The notes under the pieces were generated by a model. It was not told the DNA's origin and did not search any database. It saw nothing but the letters and a program-made list of their open reading frames with translations. The translations under genes and the position numbers were made by a program. DNA of 47,286 bases from Ferruginibacter sp. (GTDB lineage Bacteria > Bacteroidota > Bacteroidia > Chitinophagales > Chitinophagaceae). The DNA is taken from positions 1-47,286 of the forward strand of contig JANXVN010000141.1 of the NCBI GenBank assembly GCA_025351645.1, read 5' to 3'. Shown one piece after another: positions 33,308-41,374 of this stretch. Position 1 is the stretch's first letter, and each line of letters begins with the position of its first letter.

Positions 33308-36300
33308 TTGCAAAACGAAAATTCTTTTAAGCGCCGGTTATTAAAAAATAGTTATTTGGTAGTAACTGCTGCGTGGCTTATTACCTTATCTTTTATAGTA
33401 GACAACTATTGGAGCGGGGGCTCATCGCCGGAGGCATTAAAAAAATCTATTGGCAATTATATATCCAAGCAAGAGAATGATTTTGATGCGCTTGTAAAAG
33501 ATACCGCTTTTGTTAGCAGGCTGGCGCATAAAAATTACAACGAGTCACTGCTGCAGCAATTATCCGAAAAAAAATATTTTCTTTTTATACTTGCAAAAAA
33601 AGAATTTGTAAAGTATGAGGCATACGATTTACTATTTTGGAATACACAAGTAACCGACCCCACTGCCAGCATGGGAAGCATGCAGGCTAAAACTGGTTTT
33701 ATACAACTGCCAAACGGGTATTACGTATGGCGGAGAGAAGAAGTAAATGGCCTTACTGCAGTAGCATTAATACCTGTTAAATGGAATTACGCCATAACAA
33801 ATGAGTATTTGGAAAACTCTTTCGCAGTAAATAACGACCTTGGCAATTTTACTATCTCTCTTCAACAGGGGCAAAATTCTATTAAGTCAAAGGAGGGCTT
33901 GTTTTTGTTTTCGCTTATACAAAATGCAGCAATAACAATTCCGCACGACACCTTGCCTGCATCGATCTTTAGGCTGCTTGCTGCCATGGTTATATTTTTA
34001 TTGGCTCATTTAATGGCAAGCTATGTGGTACAAAAAAGTTTTTATAAAGGCGTTGCTTTTTTAGGCGGTTTTATTTTAATTGTTAGGGTAGCAAGTTATT
34101 ATTTGCCCATCCCTTTAAATTTAAGGCAGTTCGAATTGTTTGACCCTGCTATTTACGGCAGTAATGCCATACTTCGTTCTCTTGGCGACCTGTTGATTAA
34201 TGCCGTGTTATTTTTATGGCTGTTACTTTTTATAAGGCACTACATACAAGAAAAAAATATTGTCATAAATGTACAGAAACCAATATTTAAATGGCTGCTG
34301 ATTTTTAGCGGTATTACCGCTTTGCTGGCATGTACATTGGTTTGCGGGCATATCATCCTTTCCATGGTGGCCGATTCGCAAATTTCATTTGATGTGATTA
34401 ATTTTTTTACCCTTAGTGCTTATAGTGTTATCGGCTTTGTGGTGTTGGGTTGTGTGGCCATCAGTTACTTTTTTTTAACGCAGGTAATTATTTATTTGCT
34501 TCAGCCATTATTGCCAAAAAATAAATTGGTTATCACACTTTATGCCACCATTGTAGGCTTGATAATTTTGACCATCCGCATAAATGAGCCCAATGTTGGC
34601 TTTGATATCTGCCTGTTGTTTTGGATGCTGGTATACTTGCTATTGCAGGATAATGAACACTTTTTTTTATTGGCTTCGCAGATAATTTCATCCAGGCTTA
34701 TCTTTTGGCTATTCTTCTTTTCTTTATCCATCTCCAGCATCATCATTATTGAAAATGATAAAAAGGAAGTGGAAAGAAGGAAATATTATGCAGAAACACT
34801 GTCCATAAAAGCCGACCCTGCAAATGAACGGCTGATGAATACAGTACTTACCGATTTTAGGAGCGAGGCATTGGCGCCTTTATTTTTTAAGTTTAAAAAT
34901 GAAGCTACTAACAAAATTTTAAAAGATAGTTTGCTCAACGAAAATTTTAGCGGTTACTTAAATAAATACGATACCCATATTTATACTTTTGATGACCAGG
35001 AAAAGCCTTTGTTTAACCACGACCCCGCTAATTATAATACGCTTACTACAATTTTAAAAACACAAGGCAAGCCAACGCCTATACCAGAACTGTATTATTA
35101 TGATGTGGCCTACGATAGGTTTGCCTACATCAGCAAAAGAGAAATACGTGACCCAGCAGACCAGACGCTAGGGTATATCTTTATACTTGCCACGCCAAAA
35201 AAATATAAAACGGATGCATTGTATCCTGAATTGTTTTTAAGGGGCTATAATAATTCTATAGAAAATTCACTCATCTATTCTTATGCCATCTACAATAATT
35301 TGCAACTGGTAAGCAACCACAACGATTATGCATTTCCTTGGAAGCTTACGCCCAATCAGATACCTAAAACAGACTTTGAAACCTTTAGAAAAAAAGGGTA
35401 TTACGAACTATGGTACAAGGCAGGCCCGGATAAAGTGGTCATCATGGCAAAAGAAGACAACTTTTTTATAGAGTCCATCACGTTATTCTCGTACCTCTTC
35501 TGTGCCTTTTTATTTGTAACGGGTATCTTCTGGTTTTTTAACGCCATTGTACGTTCCCGCCTGCGCTGGGGCAGGTTTCAGCTGCATTGGCAAATGAGTA
35601 TCCGCAACCAGGTACACAGTACTATTATTTTTATAAGCCTTTTATCTTTTATTGTAGTTGGGGTTGCTACCATATTGTTTTTTATTAACCGTTACCATAA
35701 TAATAATAAAGAAAAGTTAAGCCGCACCATACATGTTATGCAGAACGAAGTGCGCAATTCCATAAGCGATACCACAGCTTACGATTACAGCTACACAATA
35801 AATAACGAAGAAATATCCCGTGAAAGATTAGAGCAGATAATTACAAGGATATCTGAAGTGCATGCCGTAGATGTGAATATTTACGACCTTGATGGCAACC
35901 TAAAAGTATCATCACTGCCCTTACCATACGATAAAGGCATTGTAAGCAGCAAGATGGACCCGATGGCGTACTATCATCTTCATCAGTTAAAAGAAATTCA
36001 GTTTTTTAAAGAAGAATCAATTGGGCACCTCAATTATTTAAGCAACTATGTACCGGTTATTGATGAATCAGGCAAAGAATATGCTTATCTCAACATACCT
36101 TATTTTACATCTCAATCAAAGTTACGGCAAGAGATATCTAACTTTTTGGTTGCCATCATCAACCTCAATGCATTCATTTTTTTAATTGCAGGCATCGTTG
36201 CTTTCTTTATCACCAACCGAATCACCAGGTCGTTTTCATTTATTAGCAATAAGATGAAAGAAGTAAACCTTGGCAAAGAAAATGCGACCATTGCCTGGAA

Positions 36301-37084
36301 ACGGGATGATGAAATTGGCGAGCTGGTAAAAGAATATAATAAGATGGTAGCGAAGCTGGATGGCAGTGCGGCAGCCCTTGCAAAAAGCGAACGTGAAGGT
36401 GCCTGGAGAGAGATGGCAAGGCAGGTTGCGCATGAAATTAAGAACCCGCTTACACCCATGAAGCTAAGTTTGCAATACCTGCAAAAAGCAATTGATAACA
36501 ACACCGGCAACATCAACGAACTAAGCCGCAGCGTTGCCACAACATTGGTAGAGCAGATTGACCATCTTAGCCAGATAGCAACGCAGTTTTCTCAATTTGC
36601 CAACATAGGCAACCCACGCAGCGAAATATTCGATCTTAACGAATCTTTAAAAATGATCATCACCCTGCATTCATCTGAAGAAGATGTAACGCTGCATTGG
36701 CAACCAGTTAGCGAACCCATTTTTATTAATGCAGATAAAACGCACATCAACAGGCTATTCACCAACCTCATCCAGAATGCTATGCAAGCTGTGCCGGATG
36801 ATAGGAAAGCACACATAGAGATAAACGAATTACTGCAAGATGATAAGATACTGATAACGATAAAAGACAATGGCAACGGCATTGCCGAAGCCATGCAGCC
36901 TAAAATATTCACGCCAAACTTTACCACAAAAACATCTGGTACGGGCTTAGGCCTGGCCATGTGCAAAGGCATAGTAGAGCAAAGTAAAGGCGATATATGG
37001 TTCGAGACAAAAGAGGGCGAGGGCACTAGCTTTTATGTGAAGCTACCTTTGGTGGATGAGGGTTTAAATTCAATTAAAAATTAA
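33308..37084 (+). CDS. Very large multi-pass HAMP sensor histidine kinase (NtrY-like)
   Basis: A 1258-residue membrane kinase. It begins with one helix (about 13-29), then an extracytoplasmic region. A block of about seven helices lies between roughly 215 and 480, followed by a second extracytoplasmic region with a further pair of helices near 720 and 780. A third sensor-like region of about 160 residues then leads to a last helix pair ending in 'FFITNRITRSFSF'. HAMP follows, then HisKA with His1042 in 'ARQVAHEIKNPLTPMKLSL' and a HATPase with 'NLIQNAMQAV', 'KDNGNGI' and 'SGTGLGLAMCKGI'. The HAMP-HisKA part resembles NtrY. The start is a TTG (MQNENSFKRR); no in-frame ATG is near. No response regulator is adjacent. 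Its signal is unknown. Confidence 0.88.
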   Translation: MQNENSFKRRLLKNSYLVVTAAWLITLSFIVDNYWSGGSSPEALKKSIGNYISKQENDFDALVKDTAFVSRLAHKNYNESLLQQLSEKKYFLFILAKKEFVKYEAYDLLFWNTQVTDPTASMGSMQAKTGFIQLPNGYYVWRREEVNGLTAVALIPVKWNYAITNEYLENSFAVNNDLGNFTISLQQGQNSIKSKEGLFLFSLIQNAAITIPHDTLPASIFRLLAAMVIFLLAHLMASYVVQKSFYKGVAFLGGFILIVRVASYYLPIPLNLRQFELFDPAIYGSNAILRSLGDLLINAVLFLWLLLFIRHYIQEKNIVINVQKPIFKWLLIFSGITALLACTLVCGHIILSMVADSQISFDVINFFTLSAYSVIGFVVLGCVAISYFFLTQVIIYLLQPLLPKNKLVITLYATIVGLIILTIRINEPNVGFDICLLFWMLVYLLLQDNEHFFLLASQIISSRLIFWLFFFSLSISSIIIIENDKKEVERRKYYAETLSIKADPANERLMNTVLTDFRSEALAPLFFKFKNEATNKILKDSLLNENFSGYLNKYDTHIYTFDDQEKPLFNHDPANYNTLTTILKTQGKPTPIPELYYYDVAYDRFAYISKREIRDPADQTLGYIFILATPKKYKTDALYPELFLRGYNNSIENSLIYSYAIYNNLQLVSNHNDYAFPWKLTPNQIPKTDFETFRKKGYYELWYKAGPDKVVIMAKEDNFFIESITLFSYLFCAFLFVTGIFWFFNAIVRSRLRWGRFQLHWQMSIRNQVHSTIIFISLLSFIVVGVATILFFINRYHNNNKEKLSRTIHVMQNEVRNSISDTTAYDYSYTINNEEISRERLEQIITRISEVHAVDVNIYDLDGNLKVSSLPLPYDKGIVSSKMDPMAYYHLHQLKEIQFFKEESIGHLNYLSNYVPVIDESGKEYAYLNIPYFTSQSKLRQEISNFLVAIINLNAFIFLIAGIVAFFITNRITRSFSFISNKMKEVNLGKENATIAWKRDDEIGELVKEYNKMVAKLDGSAAALAKSEREGAWREMARQVAHEIKNPLTPMKLSLQYLQKAIDNNTGNINELSRSVATTLVEQIDHLSQIATQFSQFANIGNPRSEIFDLNESLKMIITLHSSEEDVTLHWQPVSEPIFINADKTHINRLFTNLIQNAMQAVPDDRKAHIEINELLQDDKILITIKDNGNGIAEAMQPKIFTPNFTTKTSGTGLGLAMCKGIVEQSKGDIWFETKEGEGTSFYVKLPLVDEGLNSIKN

Positions 37085-37199
37085 GAATTAGGAATTAATG
37101 CCGTTAAGTTAAGACCTTTCCTCTCCTTTGGAGAGGGTTAGGGTGAGGTAAAGACAAACATATAGATCCTTAACTTAACGGCATTGAATTAGGAATTAA
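37085..37199. mobile_element. Small inverted-repeat element between direct repeats (MITE-like)
   Basis: AATGCCGTTAAGTTAAG (37097-37113) and CTTAACTTAACGGCATT (37169-37185) are perfect 17-bp inverted repeats enclosing a family-A palindrome (CCTCTCCTTTGGAGAGG at 37119-37135). The unit of 89 bp is bordered on both sides by GAATTAGGAATTAA (37085-37098 and 37186-37199), which could be a target-site duplication. It codes for nothing. Confidence 0.65.
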
Positions 37200-37446
37200 A
37201 AATTCTTTAGGATTGGATAGTATTCTTACCAGTTAAATTTTATTAACGCTATAATAATTTGCAAACAAACAATTTACAACAAAGCCTAAGCCATAAGGTG
37301 AAAGGGGATTTATAGAAACTTTTTACAAAATGCCTATTATTTTACTGTGATAAGTTGTAGTAATCAGTTAAATAATTTTATAAAGAAAAAGCGTGCATTA
37401 AAAGCATACTCCACAATTTGAAAAATTCTTGATTCTTAATTTTTAA
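37085..37446. other. Gene-free gap between two convergent genes
   Basis: The first 115 nt are the inverted-repeat element described separately. The remaining 247 nt are AT-rich with no open frame, no clear terminator and no recognised motif. Confidence 0.65.
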
Positions 37447-39132
37447 TTAAAGAAAAGCTCTTCGAATTCGCTTACTATCCAAATAGTCCTCAAACTCTTT
37501 CAACCCAAAGCTGCTAAGGTTATGCTCCTTGCTTACCATCGCTTTTTGCGCAGCCAGTACACCATAACGGATGTCATCAAAGCCATCTAACGAATGCGCA
37601 TCAGGGTCTATAGAAATGAGCACATTCTTTTCCAGCGCATAATCAATGTGGCGCCAATCCATATCTAAGCGGCTAGGGTGCGCATTAAGCTCTATTACTA
37701 CGTTGTTGGCTGCACAGGCATCAATAATTTTTTTATGGTCAACAGGGTAGCCTTTACGGCTTAATAACAAGCGGCCCGTCATGTGGCCTAAAATGTTTGT
37801 GTAAGGGTTTTCAATTGCATTGATCAACCGCATCATTGCTTTTTCTTCGCTCATCTTTAAATTAGAGTGCACAGAAGCTATCACCAAATCAAAGGTTGAT
37901 AAAATGGTGTTGCTATAATCCAGGCTGCCATCATTTAATATATCGCTCTCTATGCTTTTGAATATTTTAAAAGGGGCCAGTTTTGCATTCAGTTCATCCA
38001 CATACAAATGTTGTTGATGTATCCTGTCTTCTTTTAAGCCATTGGCATAAAAGGCGCTTTTACTATGGTCGCTTATCACCAGGTACTCAAAACCCTTGCT
38101 GATAGCGTGTTTCGCCATCTCTTCAATGGTGTAGTTGCCATCGCTCCAATCGCTATGGCTATGTATGATGCCTTTTATATCTGTTGGTTGCAGTAATGCA
38201 GGCAAAGGTGCATGTGCAGCTTTTTCAATAATATTGATGGCTTCCCGCTGGCATGCGGGTATAAAGTGTAGGTTAGCTTTTGTAAAAATTGCTTCTTCAT
38301 TTTCGCAGGCAGTATAATCAATTGCAGGGTATTGTTGTGCAAAGGCTTCACCAAATTCTTCACTGCAATTGTTGAAGAATACTTGCTGCATCAATGGCTT
38401 TACGTCACAACCATACACTCTAATTTTTAACCCCACAGAAGCCCTGTATAAAAGATTATACTGGTTTGTTTCTACTAATTCAAAATCTGTAACAGCTAAT
38501 AATTTATGTTCTATATTTTCCGTTGTATCATCAATTACTACTTGCAATTCGTGTATAATTTCCAGCTGTCTTTTATACGCTCCAACCAGCTCGATTTTAT
38601 TTGTTAAAAATATTTTATCAAAAAATAATTTAACGGCATCAGCCATCAAATGTAGCTGCGAAAATAAAAAACTGCCTTTGCTCTTTAAATAAAATTCAAT
38701 TGTTTCTATAACATTATCCTGTGTTTTTTCGCCAAAGCCTTTGTATAATTTTAAGCGGTTTTCTTTGCAGGCATATAACAATTCTCCAACACTTTCTATC
38801 TCCATTTCTTTCCAGATGGTAGCAATTTTTTTTGGCCCAATGCCTTTTATATTCAATAGTTCCATCACGCCTGGCGGTGTCTTCGCAATCATTTCTTCTA
38901 CTGCATTTAATACGCCAGTCGTTAATAATTCAATTATTTTTTTACCGGTAGATTCTCCAATCCCTTTAATGCCAAATATTTTATCGTGCGGTGTTTCGCT
39001 TAATTGTACGGGCAATTTTTCAATTGCAAAAGCTGCGCTTGCATAAGACTTTGCTTTAAAGCTATTCTCGCCATGTATATCTGTCAATTTGGCTAAGAGT
39101 GAGAAGGAGCCTGCTATCTGGTAATTATCCAT
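37447..39132 (-). CDS. PolX-family protein: Pol-beta-like region plus PHP domain
   Basis: A 561-residue relative of bacterial PolX, which combines a gap-filling DNA polymerase with a PHP 3'-5' exonuclease or phosphatase. The N-terminal helical domain with two helix-hairpin-helix motifs ('IKGIGESTGKKI' 55-66, 'IKGIGPKKI' 95-103) is intact. The nucleotidyltransferase motif is not: where GS...GDID should supply two catalytic aspartates it reads 'VGAYKRQLEIIHELQVVI' (183-200). Polymerase activity is therefore doubtful. The PHP domain looks complete: 'IIHSHSDWSDGNYTIEEMA', 'LVISDHSKSAF', 'VIASVHSN', 'ILGHMTGR', 'ELNAHPSRLDM' and 'SIDPDAHS'. It may act mainly as a nuclease or phosphoesterase in repair. 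It is a single gene, convergent with the large kinase. Confidence 0.88.
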   Translation of the reverse strand: MDNYQIAGSFSLLAKLTDIHGENSFKAKSYASAAFAIEKLPVQLSETPHDKIFGIKGIGESTGKKIIELLTTGVLNAVEEMIAKTPPGVMELLNIKGIGPKKIATIWKEMEIESVGELLYACKENRLKLYKGFGEKTQDNVIETIEFYLKSKGSFLFSQLHLMADAVKLFFDKIFLTNKIELVGAYKRQLEIIHELQVVIDDTTENIEHKLLAVTDFELVETNQYNLLYRASVGLKIRVYGCDVKPLMQQVFFNNCSEEFGEAFAQQYPAIDYTACENEEAIFTKANLHFIPACQREAINIIEKAAHAPLPALLQPTDIKGIIHSHSDWSDGNYTIEEMAKHAISKGFEYLVISDHSKSAFYANGLKEDRIHQQHLYVDELNAKLAPFKIFKSIESDILNDGSLDYSNTILSTFDLVIASVHSNLKMSEEKAMMRLINAIENPYTNILGHMTGRLLLSRKGYPVDHKKIIDACAANNVVIELNAHPSRLDMDWRHIDYALEKNVLISIDPDAHSLDGFDDIRYGVLAAQKAMVSKEHNLSSFGLKEFEDYLDSKRIRRAFL

Positions 39133-39220
39133 ACCTCAAAAATAATAAGTAAAGGGTGTAATTAATAATGTAAAAGCAATAAACTTGCAACAATAAATAC
39201 AATTTGTGGAAGGGCTTATA

Positions 39221-39257
39221 CAAAAATAAAAGTCCCGGCAACTTGCCAGGACTTTGT
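39221..39257 (-). terminator. Rho-independent terminator of the bL21-bL27-histone-like unit
   Basis: On the minus strand AAAGTCCTGGCAAG pairs with TTGCCGGGACTTT (one mismatch) and is followed by TATTTTTG. It lies just after the histone-like gene. Confidence 0.78.
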
Positions 39258-39283
39258 TATTAGTTTTGCTTTAAAAAGTATTA

Positions 39284-39502
39284 CTACTTCTTTTTTGCAG
39301 GAGCAGCTTTCTTTGCAGGAGCAGCTTTTTTAGCTGGAGCAGCAGCTTTCTTTGCAGGAGCAGCCTTCTTAGCAGGTGCAGCAGCTTTCTTTGCAGGAGC
39401 TACTTTTTTTGCCGGTGCGGCTTTCTTTGCAGGAGCAGCTTTTTTTGCTGGTGCAGCTTTTTTAGGAGCAGCTTTTTTTGCAGCTTTTTTTGCAGTTGCC
39501 AT
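39284..39502 (-). CDS. Histone-H1-like Lys/Ala/Pro-repeat protein
   Basis: A 72-residue, extremely basic protein made almost wholly of repeats of the type 'KKAAPAKKAAPA'. The repeats begin after MATAKKAAKK and run to the end. This composition resembles the C-terminal tail of eukaryotic histone H1, chlamydial Hc1/Hc2 and Pseudomonas AlgP, which bind DNA without sequence specificity and help to compact the nucleoid. There is no globular domain. The repeat units at DNA level (GCAGGAGCAGCTTTCTTT and variants) are prone to slippage, so length may vary between strains. It lies 81 nt downstream of rpmA on the same strand and shares a terminator with it. A DNA-binding role is inferred from composition alone. 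Confidence 0.8.
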   Translation of the reverse strand: MATAKKAAKKAAPKKAAPAKKAAPAKKAAPAKKVAPAKKAAAPAKKAAPAKKAAAPAKKAAPAKKAAPAKKK

Positions 39503-39583
39503 GATCTTTAAAATTTAATTGGTTAGTAAATAATACTTAAAAGTAAAAACATTTTTTTACCCACCAAAAAAAACTTTAATTAT

Positions 39584-39850
39584 CTATGCCATTTCTACAG
39601 CCTCACTGACAGAAATAAAGCTTTTATCTCCCTTGCCTTTTTTAAATTCTACAATGCCATCAGTCAATGCAAAAATGGTAAAGTCTTTTCCAACTCCAAC
39701 ATTTTTACCAGGATGATAAACAGTGCCACGTTGACGTACGATGATATTGCCAGCAAGTGCCGGTTGGCCACCAAAAATCTTAACGCCTAATCTTTTGCTT
39801 TGCGAGTCACGGCCGTTTTTAACCGAACCTTCGCCTTTCTTATGTGCCAT
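39584..39850 (-). CDS. rpmA: 50S ribosomal protein bL27
   Basis: An 88-residue ribosomal protein of the large subunit whose N-terminal arm reaches the peptidyl-transferase centre. The start '[24 protein letters not shown]' in parts is the usual one, with no cleavable N-terminal extension of the Firmicutes type. The body '[23 protein letters not shown]' in parts is conserved. It follows rplU by 76 nt, the standard rplU-rpmA order. Confidence 0.98.
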   Translation of the reverse strand: MAHKKGEGSVKNGRDSQSKRLGVKIFGGQPALAGNIIVRQRGTVYHPGKNVGVGKDFTIFALTDGIVEFKKGKGDKSFISVSEAVEMA

Positions 39851-39926
39851 CTTAAATTACTTTTTATTATTTATAATCATAGCCAATAAAATATACTGGC
39901 CATGCATCATCTCTCCTTAAAATTAA

Positions 39927-40232
39927 TTAAGCTATGCCTAATACTTTAATGTGTGTATAGTGCGTACGGTGACCGTGTTTTTTACGGAAGCCTTTCCTTC
40001 TTTTCATTTTAAACGCAATCACTTTGTCGCCTTGTATAAGGCCGCTAAGGATCTCTGCTTTAACTATTGCTTTTACATCGGCGCCAATTGTTATTGAACC
40101 AGCATCGTCTGTCAGAAGTACTTCTGCAAACTCTACCGTGTCACCACTTTTGCCTTCAATGTGCGGCACGTATAAGCTATCGCCCGCTTTAACTTTAAAT
40201 TGCTGACCAGCTATTTTTACTACTGCTAACAT
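39927..40232 (-). CDS. rplU: 50S ribosomal protein bL21
   Basis: A 101-residue large-subunit protein that binds 23S rRNA. The sequence begins 'MLAVVKIAGQQFKVKAGDSLYV' in parts and ends with the conserved basic 'KMKRRKGFRKKHGHRTHYT' and 'IKVLGIA'. Length matches the family (about 103). It is the first gene of the rplU-rpmA unit. Confidence 0.98.
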   Translation of the reverse strand: MLAVVKIAGQQFKVKAGDSLYVPHIEGKSGDTVEFAEVLLTDDAGSITIGADVKAIVKAEILSGLIQGDKVIAFKMKRRKGFRKKHGHRTHYTHIKVLGIA

Positions 40233-40237
40233 AATAC

Positions 40238-40245
40238 CAAATTTA
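40238..40245 (-). promoter_or_regulatory. Candidate -7 element for rplU
   Basis: TAAATTTG on the minus strand matches TAnnTTTG. It ends 5 nt before the rplU ATG, so the message would have a very short leader or none. A TTG lies 23 nt upstream, slightly too far for an ideal -33. Confidence 0.45.
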
Positions 40246-40423
40246 GGACGGCGAAGGTAAGGGTTTTACAATTAAATTGACTATTTTCTACCCACGTTTT
40301 TTATCAAATACCCTTTCTATATTGAGTTTTAGCCATTTTGAGTATAAAAAGCACTAAAAAAATTCATAAAATCAATTCAATTATCACCTTAAAATACTAA
40401 ACACATTATATTCGCTTTTAGTT

Positions 40424-41203
40424 ATGAAATATGTATCCGCTTTATTAAAAGCCATCTTTTCTATATACGGGCTGCTGGTTTTTATAACCATTATGCTCAT
40501 TTTATTTCCTTTTATACTCATCGCATCGTTCTTCGGCAAAGTAAAAGGGGGCAATATAATATACAAGCTGTGCCAATTGTGGGCAGATATCGCTTTTGTA
40601 TTATGGGGCATCAATCATAAAAATATATCCGAAACGCCACATGACAGGAGCAAACAATACGTATTTCTTTTCAACCATATATCTTACATGGACATACCTG
40701 TTTTAATGAAGGTATTCCGCCACCAGCATTTTAGGATATTGGGCAAAGCCGAAATGGCGAAAGTGCCGCTATTCGGGTTCATTTATAAATACGCAGTAGT
40801 ATTGGTAGACAGGGGCAGCATTGCAAAACGAACCGCCAGTGTAAGGCAATTAAAATCCGTCATCAAAAAAAAAATATCCGTAGTAATTGCGCCCGAAGGC
40901 ACATTCAACGAAACACATCAACCATTAAAAGAATTTTACGACGGTGCATTTAGGATAGCCATCGAAACACAAACGCCCATTAAGCCTATATTATTTTTAG
41001 ATACCTACAACCGTATGCACTACAGAAATGTTTTTTCATTAACGCCAGGCAAATCAAGGGCAATTTACCTAGATGAAATAAGTGTAGAAGGCTTAACGTT
41101 AAAAGATGTAAAAACATTAAAAGAAAAAGTACACAATATTATGGAACAGAAGCTGCTATTTTATAAAGCCGCATGGATAAAACAATCACCATCTTTGCAA
41201 TAA
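40424..41203 (+). CDS. plsC: 1-acyl-sn-glycerol-3-phosphate acyltransferase
   Basis: A 259-residue membrane-bound acyltransferase that adds the second acyl chain to lysophosphatidic acid, giving phosphatidic acid in phospholipid synthesis. An N-terminal helix (about 13-36) anchors it. The catalytic HX4D motif is His85 to Asp90 in 'FNHISYMD'. 'KAEMAKVPLFGF', 'VDRGS' and 'APEGTFNE' are the other three acyltransferase blocks. Length and motif order match PlsC. It stands alone between the ribosomal unit (divergent) and priA. A family-B repeat follows the stop codon. Confidence 0.9.
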   Translation: MKYVSALLKAIFSIYGLLVFITIMLILFPFILIASFFGKVKGGNIIYKLCQLWADIAFVLWGINHKNISETPHDRSKQYVFLFNHISYMDIPVLMKVFRHQHFRILGKAEMAKVPLFGFIYKYAVVLVDRGSIAKRTASVRQLKSVIKKKISVVIAPEGTFNETHQPLKEFYDGAFRIAIETQTPIKPILFLDTYNRMHYRNVFSLTPGKSRAIYLDEISVEGLTLKDVKTLKEKVHNIMEQKLLFYKAAWIKQSPSLQ

Positions 41204-41218
41204 ATAAATACAATTATT

Positions 41219-41264
41219 GTCCGGGCCAATACAACAGCTATGTTGGGCTGCGGTGGCGTCGCAC
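41219..41264 (+). repeat. Dispersed repeat family B
   Basis: GTCCGGGCCAATACAACAGC then TATGTTGGGCTGCGGTGGCG and TCGCAC, 15 nt after the plsC stop. This is the most complete plus-strand copy in the window and includes the GTCGCAC end shared with 10216 and 26534. Confidence 0.75.
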
Positions 41265-41374
41265 ATTTGTACAGTTGTTTTTAATTCAGCTTTTACCACT
41301 AAGTAGATTGACGCGGATGATTGGATATTTGGAATGAGAAATTTTGATATTGATAAATAAAGATCTGAAATTCA

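Noticed and set aside
39284..39502. Repetitive tract as a CRISPR array or satellite
   Set aside because: The repeats are codon-based, uninterrupted by unique spacers, and encode a coherent Lys/Ala/Pro protein with start and stop.
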